From contig LNAC01000279.1 in NCBI GenBank assembly GCA_002007465.1, positions 2,210,169-2,274,168 of the forward strand: DNA of 64,000 nt, in the 5' to 3' direction. Below, piece after piece: positions 61,641 to 64,000 of the stretch; position 1 is the first letter of the stretch; each line of letters starts with the position of its first letter. The notes beneath the pieces are model-generated. The model made no database searches. It was not told the DNA's origin and saw only the letters and a program-made list of their open reading frames with translations. Source of the stretch: Ailurus styani (lineage: Eukaryota > Chordata > Mammalia > Carnivora > Ailuridae). The translations under genes were made by a program, and so were the position numbers.

Positions 61641-61827
61641 GTGGGCTCAGTTAGTTCAGCATCCAACTCTTGGTTTCAGCTCAGGTCATAACCTCAGGGT
61701 CATGAGACTGAGCCCCACGTCAGGCTCCACCCTCAGTGGGGAGTCTGCTTGAGATTCTCTCCTCCCCCCTTTCCTCCCCCTCACTTGTGCTCTCGCTCTC
61801 CAAAATAAATAAATATTTTTTTAAAAA
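61641..61827 (+). mobile_element. CAN-SINE, older, lacking the 5' head
   Basis: Begins 'gggctcagttagttcagcat' without the 'gggcgcctgggt' head. It has 'caactcttggtttcagctca' and ends (AAATA)n. Confidence 0.9.
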
Positions 61828-61904
61828 AGTATTAAAACTATGGTTTAGAATGTGTAAGGGAATTTAAGTTGTAAACGGGACTAATCACTAAAAATGATTT
61901 AGTT

Positions 61905-62095
61905 TGGGGCGCCTGGGTGGCTCAGTTGGTTAAGTGTCTGCCTTTGGCTCAGGTCATGATCTCAGGGTCCTGGGATCGAGCCCCATGTTGGGCTCCCTGC
62001 TAAGTGGGGAGCCTGGTTCTCCCTCTGCCTCTGCTGCTACCCTTGCTTGTTCTCACTCTCTAATTAATTAATTAAAATCTTTTAAAAAATAAAAA
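61905..62095 (+). mobile_element. CAN-SINE
   Basis: Full-length copy with head 'ggggcgcctgggtggctcag' and an AATTAATT-type tail. Confidence 0.93.
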
Positions 62096-62333
62096 ATTTT
62101 AAAAAATGATAAATTCTGATCGTCGTGAGTTGATCAAAGGTTACCTTAAAGTGAAGGTTAAAATTTACCAAGTTAAAGAGAGAATAATAAAATGTGTAAA
62201 GTTCACATAAAGTGTAAGAAAAGAACAGGCCTGTAACTTTGCAGCCTAAAAAAATGTCGATTTAAAATAATCTCAAAAAATCTTTCCCATGCTCAAAAGC
62301 CTCATGTCAAAGGGCATTAAAAACTCACCGCAA

Positions 62334-62530
62334 GGGCGCCTGGGTGGCTCAGTGGGTTAAAGCCTCTGCCTTCGGCTCAGGTCATGATCTCAGGGTCCTG
62401 GGATCGAGTCCTGCATCGGGCTCTCTGCTCAGCGGGGAGCCTGCTTCCTCCTCTCTCTCTGCCTGCCTCTCTGCCTACTTGTCATCTCGCTCTCTCTCTA
62501 AAATAAATAAATAAAATCTTAAAAAAAAAA
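62334..62530 (+). mobile_element. CAN-SINE, young
   Basis: Full-length copy of the main subfamily. The flanks aaaactcaccgcaag and aaaacctcacagcaag are a slightly imperfect target-site duplication. Confidence 0.95.
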
Positions 62531-64000
62531 CAAAACCTCACAGCAAGAAAAGCTGATGCCCGCAGTGTTTTCTAGCCACCTTAGTACAAAGTGGAAAGAG
62601 GGGCTGTGCGCCCTCCGCACGGGCTGGTGAAATCATTACAGTTACCCGTCAGCAATCATTAGCAGGACGGGTCCCTCCGCGAGCGCCGGGAAAGGGCTCC
62701 GGCGACCGTCGGGGGGGAAGGGAGGGCACACGTCTGCCGTGCATTCACTCGCTCCACAAATATCTACCGACGGTCCTCTGGGCTCTAAAGGCTGGGGATG
62801 GAGTAGCCAACACAGCAAGGTCCCTGCTGTCAAGACCCAACTTTACAGCGACGTCGGAAAGGTATTTATGGACTAACCCGGGGAGGAGAGCCGTCTCCGG
62901 TAGCAGGTCAGCCCGTCGGAGCGCGCCGGGCCCCTCCCGCACCCCCGCCAAGTTCGACGGTCTCCGTGGAGGCCTATGGCATTCCTGGTTAGACCTATTC
63001 CTAAACATCTTACGGTTTTTCTCGCCACTGTCAAAAGTGTCTCACGTTACCACGCTCTCCGGGGGGCTGCTGGATGCGAGGCGCCCCGGTGCGCGCAGAC
63101 GCCGCCGCACGCGCCAACTCTGCCTCGCCTGGCCGCTCACGGAGAGTCGCCCGCCCGCCGTTCCTGGCGCGTGTCATCAGCTCAGGGTCGCGGCGCTGCT
63201 ATCCCAGTCCAGATTGCCGTCCTTTCTGAGAAACTCAAGAGGCCTACTGTAAATGCACGTGGGAGAATGAAGGTCCACGCACGGCTAAATCGCACTCGGA
63301 AGGTTTAACAAACACCCTACGAGGCCACAGTAACAACCCAATGTGGGTAACAGCCCAAGAACAAATAAACAGGCGGATGGAACAGAAGAAATAAGACATT
63401 AGACTTGCCAGGGCTTGAAAAAGAAGTACCAAAAATGCATAAAACTTTGCAGTTTTGATGCTGTTACAGAAATCTCTGAACTCAATCAACTCCGGCGAAG
63501 AGCTGGTGAAAGCGGGCTTCGGCGCTGCTCTCCAAGCTCTCCGTACCCGTGGACGCGCGCCCTCCCGGTCAGCCGCACGGCACGCTGACTCCTGGAGACC
63601 CAGCTGGATAAGGCAGAAGCACTCAGAAGATACACCCTCTACTGATTTGGAAGAACGGTCTCAAAACTATGTTACAGTCCCAGTTACACAGTCCACGCTG
63701 AGGCCTGGATGCATGGCAAATTTGCTCTAAGAGCCTCACTCTTCGTTTGGTACGAAGGGTAGAGAGGGGAACAGAGAGAGGAGCTACCACCTAAAGGCCT
63801 CCTCCGAATGTCCAGACCCATGTGGGGCCCTTTGAAAACATCCCCTCATTCACTGACTCCTCCCACTGAGCTGTGCCCTAGAATCTGGCTGGATCTCGGT
63901 GACTCACTTGGAAGGAGAGGGCAATGGAAATGATTTGGGAAAAGCCCTTCCAAAGACTCCAGCCCTCAGCCATCAAGACACGGCCAGACTGAGTCTTCCT
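62531..64000. other. End of window: unique sequence, possible old L2-like piece
   Basis: 62745-62860 ('acaaatatctaccga', 'ggctggggatggag', 'caaggtccctgctgtcaaga') resembles an L2-type end and is tentative. A moderately CpG-rich stretch runs 62640-63250. No exon or promoter could be assigned. Confidence 0.45.

Larger units (their letters stand above)
44541..64000 (-). other. PKNOX1: Upstream region, probably PKNOX1 intron 1
   Basis: The coding-exon-1 acceptor requires an upstream exon, and I could not recognise one in the window. The region holds the CpG-rich block at 44690-46250, an L1 complex (49197-57345) and many SINEs. Unique stretches at 46250-48997, 57346-58132, 58969-60673 and 62531-64000 show no supported gene. 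If the first exon lies beyond 64000, this whole interval is intron. Confidence 0.6.

Noticed and set aside
62640..63600. PKNOX1 promoter and first exon
   Set aside because: CpG density is only moderate, part resembles an old L2 piece, and no donor-bounded 5' exon could be recognised.

Overview
This is a piece of a mammalian nuclear genome, almost certainly from a caniform carnivore and probably a mustelid. About 24 tRNA-Lys-derived CAN-SINEs of the 'gcgcctgggtggctcag' type are scattered over it. Many are of the young kind ending in CT-rich sequence plus (AAATA)n, with intact target-site duplications. The window also holds several carnivore L1 copies, one ancient DNA transposon (MER2/Tigger2-like) and three assembly gaps (11581-12175, 31907-32013, 45519-45957). 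There are no prokaryotic features.

Two protein-coding genes are recognisable, arranged tail to tail as CBS and PKNOX1 are on human 21q22.3. On the + strand, positions 1-5552 hold the 3' end of CBS (cystathionine beta-synthase): a constitutive exon (3371-3455), a 42-bp in-frame exon with good splice sites that matches the known minor alternative exon of mammalian CBS (3899-3940), and the terminal coding exon (5413-5552). The 3' UTR follows. Earlier CBS exons lie before the window.

On the - strand, 20159-44483 holds all ten coding exons of PKNOX1 (PREP1, a TALE homeodomain factor). The exons join in phase to 436 codons plus a stop, with GT-AG junctions throughout. The MEINOX/Meis-type N-terminal region lies in coding exons 3-4 and the TALE homeodomain is split over coding exons 7-9. 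The first coding exon carries two tiny upstream ORFs. The rest of the window (44541-64000) is upstream sequence, most likely intron 1; the non-coding first exon and the main promoter were not located.

Layout: 1-5.5 kb CBS 3' end; 5.5-7.4 kb CBS 3' UTR and an old antisense L1; 7.4-15.6 kb intergenic, with MER2, SINEs and an L1 3' end; 15.6-20.2 kb nearly SINE-free sequence, probably mostly PKNOX1 3' UTR, with two minisatellites; 20.2-44.5 kb the PKNOX1 coding exons, with L1s in introns 3 and 5; 44.5-48 kb a GC/CpG-rich block around an assembly gap; 49.2-57.3 kb a nested L1-in-L1 complex with an intact 11-bp target-site duplication; 57.3-64 kb SINE-rich sequence.

No new gene system is visible. 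The most interesting items are the CBS alternative exon, a possible 12-residue CBS C-terminal extension relative to human, the PKNOX1 uORF pair, the nested L1, a poly(A)-only insertion with a 16-bp duplication, and in-frame alternative splice acceptors in PKNOX1.
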